A stretch of 64,000 nt of DNA from Aphidius gifuensis (GCF_014905175.1 NC_057790.1:2046001-2110000); one strand, 5' to 3'; numbered from the stretch's first letter, positions 1 to 14,850 are shown. Made by a program: numbers and translations. The notes: generated by a model from the sequence alone, not told the origin.

Positions 1-3000
1 TGTCTGTTCAATGACATTACTAGAGTGATAGATATTAGACACATTGGGAGAAAAAAAAAAAAACGAAATTATTTACACATGATGATGAGGCTGCAGATGA
101 AAAAAAATAAAATAAAATAAATACTGTCATCATGAAGAGCCAGCACGTGTGTTGTTAACCACTTGTGCATAACGATATGAATAAAACAAAATGAAATCAT
201 ATTTTATGAGAAGGATGACCTCACGATGTTTCATGGACTCGCCTCAATGCACCGATGACTGATGAGGCGCAAAACATACGTAGTATAATAAACTTGGTGT
301 ATAATAATATTACTGGTTATATTTCTACGAAGATACCCAAGACGTTGTAACCAAAACACACGATTCATGAACGTGTCCAAAAGCATAAACTAAAAAAAAT
401 ATGCGAAATAACCATATTGCACACATGTCAAATATGCCTGCAAGCAAGCACGTGCTCAGATTTTATTATGTTTTTTGATTTTAAGTTTTAAAAAAAGCAT
501 CCACTTTAAAATTCAAGAAAAATATTTAAAAAAAAAAAAACAACAATTTCATTCTCGCAGGTAAAAAAAAAAAATATATATATATAAGGATCCATTAAAT
601 TAAAACGCCGGAAGTTATTTTCTTTTGCATTTTGACCTACCAGTGTGTTGATGGGTCTGTTGACGAGAAGAGACAAAAAAAGAAAATAGTTTGCTAAAAA
701 TATGTTCAACAGATGGATAGAGTGAAGTCGCAAAATTGCCTCATTAATGCAGGTGTGTGTGTCAGGCTAGAAGATAAAAAAAAATATAATTCTCAAAACT
801 TGTATACATAATGTGTGACACACAGACTTCATGAATGAAATAGAATTTTTGGAAGAAATTTAAACTGATTAACCACGCAACAAATAGTTTCAGTAGTTTC
901 TCGGTTTTTTTTTTTTCTGAACACGTCTACGTATAATGTCAAGGCCGTGAGAAATATTCAAGAGAAAATAAAATAAAATACAAAACACGTATTCCAATAC
1001 GACATATTATTTTTATCAATGAGTTTTTTTTTTCAAACAAAAATATTTAAAATGCATAAAAATTAAACAGCAATTATTTAAAAATATTTTATAGTTTATT
1101 GATAATAATTGAAAAGTTTATATAATATCAAGTATAAGTAACAAAATTTTTATTTCATCATCATGTGAAAAATAAAAATATATATATTCCAAATGGTGCA
1201 GACGGATTACGTTCAAGGTCAAGAGTTGGCGCCTGGCAACACCCAGCCAACAATTAACAACACAAGCCGCAAAAAGAACCTGAATATATTTGATCGTTGT
1301 ATATAGTATGAAGTCGATTCGTCTTCACATGTTACTTGTTGTTTTATATGCATATATATACCCACCTATACATATATAAAAAAGATCAATGCGTGGCACT
1401 AATACATTAGTGCAGAACAATTCAACGACGTTGCTGCATTATAATCCAAAGCGTCGCGGTTTGGTTCAAAGACCTTAAAACTTTATACCTGTCGCACGTG
1501 ATTCTCCTTCTTGGTGTCTATGTGTGGTCACCTCTTTTTTTTTCATTTTTTTGTTTTATATAAATATATATTCTTATTTATTTTTTTATTTTTTCAAATG
1601 GTTGGCAATTAGCATATGATTGACCTGAGATCGCGGAGGGTCGACGACTGTTTCCTGCCAAGGAAATGTTAACTCAACAGTTGATGTGTATCAAAAAATA
1701 AATAAATAAATATAAATTAAATAAAATAGAATTGTATAAAATGCATTTTATATATCGATGATATATTAAAATATTAAAATTCATTCGTCTTTTTAGAATC
1801 AATGAATTGTGAATACACCCGTATATACGGGTTTCTTGGTTTTCCTTTTAAAAAGTCAGTCATTCGTCGATTGGAAAAACTTTGATTGTTGTTTTTTTTT
1901 TTTTTATTATACGACACAAAGTTCTGTGAAAATATTTTATTGAAAAAAAAAAGTTGTCTTTGAGCTGCAGGTTGCTTCAATTGAAATCACCCATTGAACT
2001 CAAAATAATAGAAATAATAGCACCAGCAGAATTCTTTTTATACCCTCTGATAGATTGAATTGAAAAATAAAAAATAAAAATCTCTTGGTGGGCACCTTTT
2101 AGAGTCAAATTTATAAATTTTTTCCTTTTAAAAAAAAAAAATTTATCACCTTCTTGAACCCCTATATGTAGCTCTGAATGATGAATATTTATTTTTGTTA
2201 TTAAAAATATTTGTCATTCAATTTTTCATATTAACAAGATTATTAAAAATACCCAAACAATTTTTTATGATTATTGTTCTAATGAAAAATAATTTTTCTC
2301 AGTCAATTTGACTTTTTTTTTTTTTTTTCAATCTATATTTAATATAATTTGACGAAATTTGATTTATTACAACACATGGCTCAATCGGGTGTTTAGTAAC
2401 AGGTTAAAAATACCTGGCCAATCAACAAGTGAATAGCATATGTATAGCAATCCCATAAAATTGAATAGGAAGAATTTATTTGTGACATGTGAACTTGTGG
2501 ATTGAGGAAACTTGACTTGGTCACACGATACCTGTAATTTTAGCGTCAATTTTTATGTTGTGTAAAAAAAAAACCATGTATATATGAATTGAAATACAAA
2601 AAAAAGGGTCAGCGTGAGAACTTGGTTAAAGTCGTTGGTAAGTTTCTATACGCAGCAGGGGGGCTTAAGTACGTTAAAAGAGGTTTCATTGGGGTTGTTT
2701 AGTCGTTTCCCTATACCTGATAATAAACAACGATGGGGGTACTTGTCATATCCTCAGTCATCAGTACAGGGGAATCTCATATTTAAAAAATATACATACG
2801 ACAAAAAAAAAAATAAATAAAACATACATTGATATACAAAAAATTATAGCGACAAGTGTTTTTTAAAATTTTGTTATATTTGAAATTAAATATTTACCGC
2901 TTAAATTTAATGTATAATAATAATTATTTTGTTTCAGATGCCAGTTAAGGGTTCAAATGATGATCAGCATATAATTATACATTACACATGTATATTTGTA

Positions 3001-6000
3001 TAATAGAAGCTTCAATGTAATCAACAAAAAAACGTGAGTACGAATAAATTATATAAAATAAATATACAAATAGCACTGGTGTTGAATTGTTCAAGATTCC
3101 CACAAGTTTTTTATTCTTAAACTTGGTGCCAAATACACATGTGAATACCTACATATTTTTTTAAGACCATAGTGATCAAACACATGGAGAACACACTTGG
3201 CAATTATATATATATATATATATATACGACAATCACAGTTTAAAAAAAGGTGAAATACCAGTACACATGTTTCTATAAAGGGGGTTTATTCTGAAGATTT
3301 CTTTATTTCTTTTGCGGCAAGTAGAGATTGCATAGAAATTATTTTTTAGTTAGAGTTTGTATCCCGGGGTATAAAGGAGAAAAAATATAATTAGAAACTT
3401 CATGGGTGCAATAATAAAATTACTATACATGCAATGGAGGTCTTGGGAGTTTTAAAAATATATATTGCAATGTGGCAACATATGGGGTGACTAAAATAAA
3501 AACCAACTGGTAGCAGGTGATTTTAGTTTACTTGTCTAACTTGAAATTTCGAACTGGTCAATGCTTCTGAATACTCACTTGAAACATTTTTTTTTAATTT
3601 TAAAAAGCTTTTTATATATATACAATTGCTTATTTATTTTTTATTCTTTGAATATTTAAAAGAAGAAAAAAAAATTTACCTTTTGTACCTGTTGTGGACT
3701 GATTTAACGAGGTATTTTTTTTATTTTTTTTTGTCAACTAGTTGTGGGTTGTTGGTATTCGTGAACCCCCGCTGATTGATCATCAGTCTGCCATTGATGG
3801 AACAACGTGTTCCACTTGGGCACAAAATTTACCTGGAAATATCATTCTTTCTTTTATATTTCAAGTGTTTTTTATATTTATTTTTTTCTTCGTTTCGTTT
3901 TCTTTTTTTTTTTTTGTCGACAGAGTTATGACTGTGTATACCTCTATGACCATGTCACGATATTTCAATTATTTTTTTTTTGCATTGCGTATAGTTTGTT
4001 GACGAAAAGAAAGAAAATTTTTGTAAAAAATAATAAATATAAATTAAATAACAGAAAATAACCATAAAATATTATATATATTTATTTTTTTTCAAAGTCA
4101 ACAAGCTGGTAGAAATGACCAATACACGAAAAAACAGTATCGTGTTGCATAAGTGAATTGCTTGATGTATATTATATTCATACAAAAAATGAAGAAAAGA
4201 AAAGAAAAAAAATAAAAATGAAAAAGGTCGAATACGCGGGTCGAAGAAATCGAGGACGTCCATCGATCTTTCGTTTCACATTTGAATCTTTAGTGTTTGC
4301 GTGTGTCACCGAATTCTGAACCCGTTGGGTGAAAATAATAATAAATGATAAAAAAAAGAAATAAAAAAGAGTAAAAGAAAGACCTCGATGACCAAGCTTG
4401 GATTTTTCAGACTTGTATACTATACGTTTAACAATAAATCTTGTATACGAAGAAGCACGCGGGGTCGGGCGCCACTCTGGGCGTCAAGTATCACTGCACA
4501 AGATTCAAAGATTTCATATTATTTTTCCTTTTTTTTTCTTTACTCCAAAAAATCCATTGCATAATTCTATTTATTTTTATTATACACATAAAAAAAAAAC
4601 CTCGTCATTTAAATTATTATTTTATATATAAATATAGAACAAAATAATTGTTAACATATTTTTTTTTATGCTGCAATTTAAAAATATATTTATCTTTTTT
4701 TTATTATATGTTTTTTTTTTTTTCGTGAATTATTACTACAGCTGTTTGATTTATCAAGACAATATATTGACTGATATTTTTTTGCTTTAAAATTTTTTTT
4801 AATGATGATAATTTATTGATAAAATTTAATAAAATATTTATAAAATTACAAATAAAATATTATATAAAGTTTACGTTGAGGTGGCCTGTGACCTTGCGAA
4901 CTGTTGTAGAAATAAGTATTTATGCCCGCAAATGCAAAACATCGAGACCAGTAGGAAATATCGGGTAGTTCAAGAAGACGTATACGTTAACCAAGATATT
5001 CATCTTTTTATATATATAACCGAGTGGCCAACCATTCACTATATTACACAAATATATTGTGTTATTATTCGGGTCGCGAACCACAGATCCATAGAGATTA
5101 GCAATCGGTAAGCATGTCTACCTTTACCTCCTTCATTTTTGCTTCTGTGTTCTTTTGTTTCTTTGTTTTAATATTTATTTTTTTATATATTTATATATTA
5201 TTTAAGCTTTTCATTTATTTTTTTTACTTTTAGTTTTGAATTTTTTTAATACTTTCACGAATCTGTTTGCGATCAAATCGGATCAGCATTGCACCGTGCA
5301 GTCCGGACATTCTTTTGTGTATTATTATTACTTATCTTATTTGTTTGTTTTTTTTTTTTTTTCTTTCGTTATTTCACTGCAGGGTTTCGTCCTTCTTGAG
5401 CTCATCGATATACATATATAAATTCTTGAGATTGGCTTGGCATTTATATGCGCATTGTTGGAAAAATTAAATAAAAATAATAATTATATTTAATATGTAA
5501 TAATAATAATAATGATCGATTGACGATTGCTTAATCTTTTTATGATTATTTAAAAAAAAAAAAAACATTAATTTTTACATGACACAATATTTTTATCATT
5601 TATCGTATTTTAATATTTGTTTGTTTGGAAGTTGTGGTAGTTTTTGAAGGGCCAAACTTTCTTTTTTCTGTTGTGTGTATATATACGAGGGTAGAAAGAA
5701 TGATCTACGGTGTAGATCGATATCATTATTGATTGTCCTCGCAAACGAACGCGACGTAATCGAGACCCACACTCACACTTTTTTTTATTTTTTTATTTTC
5801 ACACATTCAAGCTTTTACTTTAGCTTTTTTTTATTATATATTCTTACGTTTGTTTATTTTTCTCTGATTATTATTATTATTTTTATATATTTCGACAACG
5901 TAACACCCGATAAATACATTATTGTCCAGCATTGCAAGTTGTGCATTGTTGGCATGATTATTATCTGCAGTATAACTTGGAGGATTACTTTTCACATGAG

Positions 6001-9000
6001 AATTTAAGTTGTATATTTATGTATAATAGCGGTTTACAAAATTTACACGTAACACAAATGTTTTCGTGTGTCTTTCACTTGCACTTTTTTTTTTTTTTAT
6101 ATATATTTTTTATTCTTGGCGCCACTTGAAGAAAGTAGTGTCGCGAGGTCAGATGTCAAATTTTTTGTGAAAACCTGTATATAAAGCTTAATAAATAATC
6201 ATTTTAATTTTTTAATTTTTGAATTTGGGTGAATTGAAAAAGTCGTTTTATTTTTTACGTCATTAGTGTAGATAAATATACAATAAAAAAAAATATAAAT
6301 TCCGAGGGAGGTAGTGGCTCACCTGTCACGGAAATATTTGCCCCCTTTGGCTACTTATTATCTCCGTATGGGGCAAAATTGTCATGGCTGGAAACATACG
6401 GATAAGAAAGCTTTTTTTTGTTTTTTTTTTTCCTGCAACTAGGGGTTGATTTGTTCGTCCGGAAAAAGGGTATATATAGTGAATGAGAGGAAGTGATCAG
6501 CCTGTCGCTTTCAACTTGCAGGTGACGCAACATAATACTTAAAAAATATATAAAGGAATCTATCTATATATCAGCAGCTATGTGAAGTTGGCATGCACAC
6601 TTTGTATCAGGTATATAATATGTGTATGAAAATTTACTGTTTATATATGTATGTTGATAAATACATACACGTATATATCAGCAGGAAGGAAGCGAGGTCA
6701 CTAGACCTTGGCCGACACCTCTTGGTCAACCGAGCTAAGGTGCAGCAGGTGCACTTGTTCATACACAACACAATGAATTGTAAATAAAAAAAAATAAAAA
6801 ATACAAAATTAAAATAATAATCATAGGGAGTAGAGGTTAGCTCACTCAAATATGCTATATCGATGAACAGAGTTTATGCCATGCATTAACATGTGAAACC
6901 CCAAGAATTGTATCCGGTTTGCTAAATTTAAAATTAAGTCCAAGTAGGTGGATTAAAAAAAAATATTTAAAAAATAAAAAAAACACCAAAGTGATGGACC
7001 ATTAGGTTAAAAATTTCATTTCTTATACAATACATGATAAAAATTTTGTATATTTATTTTTTTATAATATGTTTGAATTTCTTTTAGTTAAATATTTTGT
7101 GGAGAAATTTTTAATCATAAATTATTACCACTGTGTTTTTTATTATTTTTATTTTTTCATTTGATTATTATTATTTTAAATTTTTGTGTATTTTAACTTG
7201 ATCGTGTAATTTCTCAGTGCAGTTAAACAATTTGAAAATTATATACATGCTTTGAGGATAAATCTCAAAACAACTTAATAAACTCAAAATGATGAGTTTG
7301 ACAGTTGAAGATTTTATTTTTTTTTCGTGTGAAATCCCACAAATTCTTGGTGGATAAGAAGGAATGAAAAAAGTAAAAAAAAAAAAAAAATAACATTGCT
7401 GACGAGAAGAGAACGATGTGTACGAAGGATAATAAAATGCAACACGAGCCCAAAAAGGAGCCGGCGCGTATTAGTGGAATTTTTAAACCCTGTGGCATGT
7501 TCGTATATATATCCGCGTCTTGAGGTGAAGAAAAATAAAGCCAAGAAGGTGAAGAAAAAAAATAAATGATTAAAAAAAAAAAAGCACGAAAGAATATCAA
7601 GAAATAGAGATAATAAAAAAAAAAATTAAATAAAAAAATAAGAAAGAGGCGTAATGTCGTAAAGACACTGACGATACAATCTGCCATGCTGAATCCAAGT
7701 GCATCACAGTGTAACTGACTGTACGGCGGCAAAATCGAGGCAGAACATAGCGCATTTAATATAAGGGATACTTATAGAACCTTTTCACATGCGTGCACTG
7801 AGAATTTTTGTGCGTGCCTTGACTGAGAAATGATCTTTGAGTAGAGTAGTTGCAAGTAAGTTGCAAAAAAGAAATAAACATTTTTTTTTGTAAAATTATT
7901 ATTTCACGATACTGAATATATTGAATCTAATTACATCAGTATATAAAGTCTCAATCGTTTCCTTGTAATATATATATAAAAGGCACATACGTGATGAAAA
8001 ATATATATTTTAGAAAAAAAAAAAACTAATTTCCATTATCCTTTGATTTATCAGACAAGCTGCAGCACACATCGATCAATATAAAAATATTTTAAATATT
8101 TTAAATTATAATTATATATATTTTGATTGATTTAAATAATGTTTACGTTTAAATTGAGATATTCAACAAGTGTTATATAGACAGATTGAAGGGTTGGTAA
8201 TCCTTCACGTGTAATACCGAATCGAAGCCATTGAATTTCTTTTGAGCTACTCGATGATCGACCACGCCTCATCACTTTACTCGCTACTTTAAGGATTTTT
8301 TTTTTTTTTTTTTCGTTATTTGAAGCCTCAGTAAAAAATAAAAAAACAAATTATGCGATTATGCATTCTTGATTGAATTTTATTTCTGGGCTTTATAATA
8401 TATACAAGGTCATTAATACGACAGATGGGGTCAATCATCATCATCAACAAGTTTGCTAATTTTTATTTACTTGATTCTTTTTTCTCTTTTTTTTTTCAAA
8501 TTGTATTTATCAATAAGTCATACTCATCTCACGCTTTGCAGTTTATCATTTTAAATTAATAAAAAAAAAAAAAAAAAATAGAGAGAGATTGAAAGGAAAA
8601 AAAAATGGAAAATTATGAAATTTCTTCAAGATGATTCGATATTAACTCATTGGTATCATTCTTGTGTAAATCGTGACCTACACCACCTCGAAGAATTGCC
8701 AAAACATTACCGCATCATTCGGTGAGTTTATTTCTGTCGAGCGATAGTCGTAACGCCCATCGAAAATTACAGAGAAGCCACAATTACGATTTGGGGCGTT
8801 TACTGTTTGCCATCATCAGTCCCGGTTACGCTCAACTCTTTATATATATTATATATATATTTTTGTTTTCATTTTATTATATCTTTTATTTGATTCTTTT
8901 ACTCTCTTTTAATTTGTAAATTTACTTGCACTTTTTATTTCATCATCAGCAAGTAGTATTCAATCTATTTTCTTTATAAACCACTGAATAACGCCTCTTA

Positions 9001-10895
9001 TGATTTCTTTAGTCTTGCGACATTTATATTCGATGCTCCATCATTAGTTTTCTTTTTTTTTTTTATTTATGAAAATATAAAATTATCAAGAATTTTCAGT
9101 TAATCGAATTTGTTAATATCAGGTATTTACAAATGTTTAGAAATATGACTTATCGTGACTTTCTATTTTTTTTTTTCTATCTAAAATTAAATAACAAAAA
9201 TTAATTTGCATCTGCCAGAGGTTATCTTTGAATAGCCACAATTGAATGTTTTTATATATATTTTTTTTCTTCGAAATATATAGATGATATTTTTGTTATT
9301 TATTATTTGTGCAAGGTGCAAGTTCAAATAGATTATATATACATCAATGTATATAATAATAACATAGTCGTGTTATAAAATATCTGTGTAATCAAAAAAA
9401 ATAATAAAAAAGTTAAAACAATACAAAATGAATTTAGAAAAATTAAAAGATTGAGTTTCAATAAATTTTTTACGTCTTCGATGACTTTGATGCTAACATA
9501 ATAGCTCACTTTGCTCAACTGTGTTACATAAAATAGATTGCCACACCATGTAGACGTAAAAAAATTTGAAAAAAATAAAAACAAAAAATCAGCCAAGCAT
9601 ATACAACATCAACAACAACTTAATGAAGGGTGGAGTTAATCACGAAATTTAATACACAAGAATAATATTGTTGCTCTTCTTGTCTCAATAATAAACATTT
9701 AATTGATAAATTGATTCTCAATCAAGTTTTATATATTTTTCATATATGCATATAAATATTAATTCACTGGATCAGTGTATATTGCAATTTAATATTATTA
9801 TGATTACCAAGAGTACCGAGAGGTTAATGTCTAAACACAGTGAATTCAAAACAATAATCAATGTTGTAAACGAAGCGTAACGAGTTTATAAACACGCGAT
9901 GATAATCAATTCGTATCGATACTCTTCCCATTGGATGTTTACGTCACGCCAAGGTATATTGTTTTTTTTTTTATTTTTCCTCTAGATCATTTCTTCTTGT
10001 TTTTTTATATTATATATATATATTTTTTTTTTCACGCCTTGGTTAATACATAATTGAGTGAGTTTATATTGTTAATGTATTTGTGGCTGTATTACGTATA
10101 GTCTAAAATATATACTAGCTATTGGAATTTTATGCGCGATCCTTGAAGAACCAGTAACAATGAAACCTGTCATCGAATTTGGGACGCCCATTGGATACCA
10201 TAGCTTTTGCTACGCTTCCCGCATACCGTTGAAAAAAAAAAAAATAAAAATAAAGATCATTGATTTGATGATGCCAAGAAAATAATAAAAAAATATATTC
10301 TCAAAGAGTTGAGTTGATTCCAAGAGTTTATGAAGATGTCTCGAGTGATGAATAAAAAAAAAATCAAGCTAAAAAAATTTTTTTATTTTTATATTCTCAA
10401 GAATTGTATGATCATGCGTTTTTAATTGACGATATTTTTCGTTTCATCGTTCAGACACGCCTGTTTAAATCGTTATATTATATAAATAAATATATTTCAA
10501 CTTTTAATTTTACTTGATAATAAAAAAAAAAAAAAAATATCAATGCGATATATATTTATAATAATTATTATAGGCCTATAAAAATAAGGATAAACAAAAA
10601 ATTGTTTGAAGAAAATTATTTTGTATTTATGTATGTTGTTAACATATTTATAATTTTATTCGCAAAAATATTGTGGGAGTTTTTATTTAGACAAGTGTGT
10701 TAATTAATTGACAAACAATTTATCTAACTATAGTTATTAAATTATTTTTAAACTTTGTAGATACAAAACTTGTCTGAGCACTGAAAAATATTATTTTAAT
10801 ACATAAGATTTCGAGTTTAGTTAATTTATTTGGTGAACAATATGGTTTTAGTACTTTATTACATTTATATTTCCATATTAAACCATGTAATATCG
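1..10895. other. Gene-poor A/T-rich DNA with composition islands
   Basis: I see no supportable gene here. The sequence is mostly A/T homopolymers, TA-rich runs and poly-T stretches, and the open frames encode runs of Phe, Ile, Lys and Tyr without domain motifs. There is an 11-copy TA microsatellite at 3205-3226. Short islands of more balanced composition stand out at about 1200-1290, 4440-4510, 6310-6530, 6680-6780, 7430-7510 and 7640-7830. They contain E-box hexamers, for example CAGGTG at 6519 and 6746 and CACCTG at 6320. They could be regulatory or non-coding RNA sequence of a neighbouring gene or a very long intron, but nothing in the sequence decides this. Confidence 0.5.
3205..3226. repeat. 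TA dinucleotide microsatellite
   Basis: Eleven uninterrupted TA copies lie in non-coding DNA. It is the longest clean TA run I noticed in the first 10 kb. Confidence 0.9.
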
Positions 10896-10897
10896 CG

Positions 10898-10970
10898 TGA
10901 TGCTCTTGTGGTTGAGTTGGTAAGCACCGTGCCTACCGTGCTGGAAGTCTTCAGTTCAAGCCCATATGAT
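10898..10970 (+). repeat. tRNA-like sequence, probable SINE head or tRNA relic
   Basis: A box-A-like stretch (TGGTTGAGTTGG, 10909-10920) is followed about 33 bases later by a box-B-like stretch (AGTTCAAGCCC, 10953-10963). This is the spacing of an RNA polymerase III internal promoter. The two boxes resemble the D-arm and T-arm of a tRNA, but the D-stem, T-stem and acceptor do not pair well, so it is not an intact tRNA gene. Such degraded tRNA-like heads are typical of SINE retroelements. The balanced composition continues for about 160 bases into a hairpin region, which suggests one element of roughly 230 bases. I saw no second copy in the window, so the SINE call is inference. Confidence 0.4.
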
Positions 10971-11053
10971 AAAAAGGTAAAACAGGTTGAAATTTACTAA
11001 GCCCTGAGAATGTCTCGGATCAATCATAGATTGTAGGTTGTTAATAATTTTAA

Positions 11054-11126
11054 GGCAAATACCTCCTTGCATAGAACAAGTAAGGTTCAAACTCCTCCAC
11101 TTTTTCTATGCTTGGAAGTATTTGCC
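11054..11126. ncRNA. Strong imperfect hairpin, pre-miRNA-sized or element tail
   Basis: Two 23-base arms (11054-11076 and 11104-11126) are reverse complements except at three positions. They are separated by a 27-base loop, so the whole stem-loop is 73 bases. The arms are of mixed composition, so this is not a trivial A/T palindrome. The loop contains GGTTCAAACTCC, which again resembles a pol III box B. The structure sits about 90 bases downstream of a tRNA-like sequence. It could be the 3' part of a SINE or MITE, or a microRNA-type precursor. The inverted repeat itself is certain; transcription is not shown. Confidence 0.45.
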
Positions 11127-11129
11127 CTC

Positions 11130-14100
11130 ACGCAATTAATTTTTGGTCTTTTTAAACTTCTGTATTAATTATTTTTACATTTTACGTAGGCAAAGCCTAT
11201 AGTATTAAATTCATGCGCGTTTTTTAAAAAATGTTTCACAGATAAAACTACAAAAAAAAAAAAAACAAATTATATAAATTTTTTTTTTTTCATAAAAATT
11301 GCCCATATAAACGACAAATTAAATTTATAATTTTAAATCTCTCGAAAATAAATTTTTGTCAATCTCACTCTCACAATTATTATCAATGACAACTGTTCTT
11401 TTTATAATAAAAAAAAAAAATATTATAGTATAAAAAAGGTTTATTTCTTTTATATAGAAAAAAAATGTTTTATTAATTTTTTTTTTTTCCAATTCTTTGT
11501 ACATTGGGTACTTATATATATATGTGTGATCAGCACCTGAACAATCTTCGGAGGACACCGGAAGAGGATGCTGTAGTGGATGAATTGAGATAGAAAGTAA
11601 AGAAAAAAAAAAAAAAAAACCAAGTAAATATATAAAAAAACAAGTAGAAAAAAAAACTCAGGATGTTTCTCATATACATATTGAAAAACGTGGTGGTGGT
11701 GTCTCTTCCCAAAGAGCAATTGAATTTAAACACGTGCGAACAACATGAATTCAAGAGACCTTATAAGATCTTAAAATACCATTATATAAATTGATGTTTA
11801 TGTATTTCTCATTCATCCAAATTGTGTTGGTATTTTATAAAAAAAATCATTTATACTTTTGGACTTCCGGCATTCATGATACAGGTGTCAACACAATAAT
11901 ATTTATTCAAACAGTATACAACACACATAGTAATAGTGCGAGAATTAAATCACATTAACAAAGTTTACATCACCAGTAGTATCTATTATAAATTAAAATT
12001 TTTATATTATTTTTTTTTTCGTCATCAGAATGAAAAATTTATTCTGTATATATAAATATAAACTCTGACCTCACATATTCAACCCACGTGAAACAACTTG
12101 TGGTATACTAAACATGTGTTTGTTGACGCACGTATATCACCCTAACAACCTGTCGCTTGTAAAAAAAATTTAGAAAAAATAAAAAAAGACCACAACAAAA
12201 ATTTATTTATCCAAGCATTTAAAATACATATTTGTAAATGTTTGAAGAAATATTATTCATTTCATTAAAAATAATATGAACAAAAAAACTCCACAATATA
12301 ATTTGCGTTTGTTGAGCTTACAATGTACATGTATAAAAGTAAGCACGCGTAAATGTCGAATTTATACATACGGCATGAAGTCTTGGACAACGCCTCTTCG
12401 ATGGTTTCATGCCTCCTTCCCTTATTTTAATTCTCGGTTTAAAAATTTTTCTTCGCACAACTCGCTGATTTTAGCCAACGGGCTTAAATGCATGCGTGGG
12501 CTGTTAGCCACGCACGTCGATACATTACGAATTAACGTCTTTGGCCTTCAACTAAAAAATAAATATATAAATAAATATAAAAAATTTAAAAAACATCGAT
12601 ACATCCAATTAAAGCCATTTATTTATTTTTATTATTATTGTGCATCAAGTATATATATAATTGACGGTTTTATAAAAAAATTTATCAAAAATATTATTGT
12701 CAAAATTTGATTAATTAAATACATTTATTTATTTCATGTGTATTGTATATGTACACTGTGTGTTAATGCCAAATATTACTGATTGAATATACCAGTGGGT
12801 AAATTAATTAAATTTTATTCATTCAGTGTGATTTGATTTACGTCTTATATGCTAATATATATATGCATGTACATATAAACAGGCATACTTAAATAAACTG
12901 AAGTATAAAATGTAAAAAAAAAAAATGCATATAACGTTTCGATGAAAATTTTTTGACGGTAAAAATTATACCGAAAGCCAATGCGGGCCTTGCAGAGAGC
13001 GTGAAGCGCGGTTATTTTGACAGGCAGGGTTCATGATGGGGTCAACTTGGGCCTCGCTTTCACCTCACGTCCCTCCCGGCGCCACACTGCACAGTTTCAA
13101 CTTTAAAAAATAATAAAAAAAAAACGAACAACAAGTAATGAAAACGGGGAAAGAAAAAAAACATTAAAAATAATAAAAAATACCAGCAAAAATAAAAATA
13201 ACAATAATCATGAAAAAAAACTAAAATAAAATAACAAAACTAAAAATCTGGCCCGGTCTGGTAATGACCCATCTTGAACAAATTATCCTGATCCAAGGAT
13301 CCAAGTCGCATATTGCGCCAAGTCGTGTGGCGCCTCTTTTGCATTCGTTTCGGTGACCAATACATACACACACACACAGCCCAATTAATTCAATAGATTC
13401 ATAATGAAATAATAATAAATAATATAAATAATAATTTAAAATTTTTTTGAGGCGTGGAAGATGCAGGCGTATATATATTTTTTGTTGTTGAGATTTTGCG
13501 ATAAAAAAAAAAATATACCTCGCATCAATCAATAATATATTTCAATGTAAATTTTTTTTTTTTTTTTTTTACAACCAACAAATATATTTCAATTACACAT
13601 AAAAGAAAATTTATATATATGATTAAAATTTACTGATAAAATATACATTTACTTGTTTTCTTTTTTATTTAATTTATTTATTTTTTTATTTAACTGAAAT
13701 TTTTTAAAATTTTTAAATTGTTTCAACGCACTTTCCACCTATAACATATGTATATTCTTGGTGGCCACTTTGGCAACGATATTTATGGTAATTCATTCGC
13801 GGGGGTCGAGACAAAAATTAACAGCAATTTGCCAAGTCAACGTTAACAAAATTATAATAAAGTTTAAATAAAATAATGATAATAATAAAAATCATTAAAG
13901 AAAAAAAGAAAAATTATGATTTTATGAAATTTTATATTTAAAATATATATTATTACAATGAATTTTATTTATTTAATATTAAAATATTTAACAATAAATA
14001 GAAATTAATATTGTATTTATTTTTATATTGTAATAAAAGTCGTAATTAGATAGCACAATCGTGGTTCAAGACACGCCTTTAATCAGTTTTTTTTTTTTTT

Positions 14101-14850
14101 TTATTATTATTTATAAAGATTTACGTATCTTCTTTATATAATAATATTTATTTAAATTTATTTCTTCAGTGGAATAAGGAATGCGATTTTTTTTTTTCTA
14201 AATAATTTTTGTTTAATTGACAATGCCATTATTTGAAAACGTAAATATAATAATATCAAGTAAACACACGTGTGAGTAATTAAATCGTAAGATATAAAAA
14301 TTAAAATTGTTACTCAAAATTTAACTTAGAACCAAGTTATTTATTCATGAATTTAAAAAAAAATTATCACTTGGAACAAACATTGTCTAAAATCTAAATG
14401 AAAAGATAACAAACGTATTTTATATTTATGACTATTTAAAAGATACGAATGTATGATTGATTTGACAAATTATTAAAAATTAAAAATAACTAATAATATT
14501 ATAATCCATGTTTTTTTTTTTCTTTTTTAAAATTCTCCAATTTTGAATATAGCAAAAAGATTAAATATAAATTACTTGCATAGAAATTAATTTAAAAAAA
14601 TTATTCCGAGTTACTTATCATTAAAATTGAAAAAATCTTTTATGATTTATTTGTGTAAATTTATTTAAAACATGATAAAATAGTTTACAAAATTTTTAGT
14701 ATCATATTTTTTTTATAAGCTTTATTCAATTAAAAAAAAAAAACGAAATTCATTACGGCTATAATTTTATGATTTAAGTATTTATGACTAGTTCAAACAC
14801 TTACGAATTTTTTTTTTTCCACTCGTACAAGTTTGAACAGCGCTATTTGA
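11130..14850. other. Gene-poor DNA, with GC-shifted block near 13,000
   Basis: No gene could be supported. Most of the stretch is A/T-rich low-complexity DNA. The block 12960-13105 is one of the most G+C-rich in the window and includes several GCG/CGC words and a run of C-rich sequence near 13065-13085. A second island lies at 13240-13380 and ends in a short AC repeat (13366-13377). An open frame at 12276-12710 (144 codons) has no recognisable motif and turns Lys/Ile/Tyr-rich at its end, so I did not call it. Confidence 0.45.

Noticed and set aside
7265..7732. 155-codon frame on the minus strand
   Set aside because: Mostly Phe/Leu/Tyr runs from A tracts on the plus strand, with no motif and no splice-supported extension.
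12276..12710. 144-codon plus-strand frame
   Set aside because: Its middle is in a composition island, but the ends are Lys/Tyr/Ile-rich and nothing is recognisable. No intron signals give a better model.
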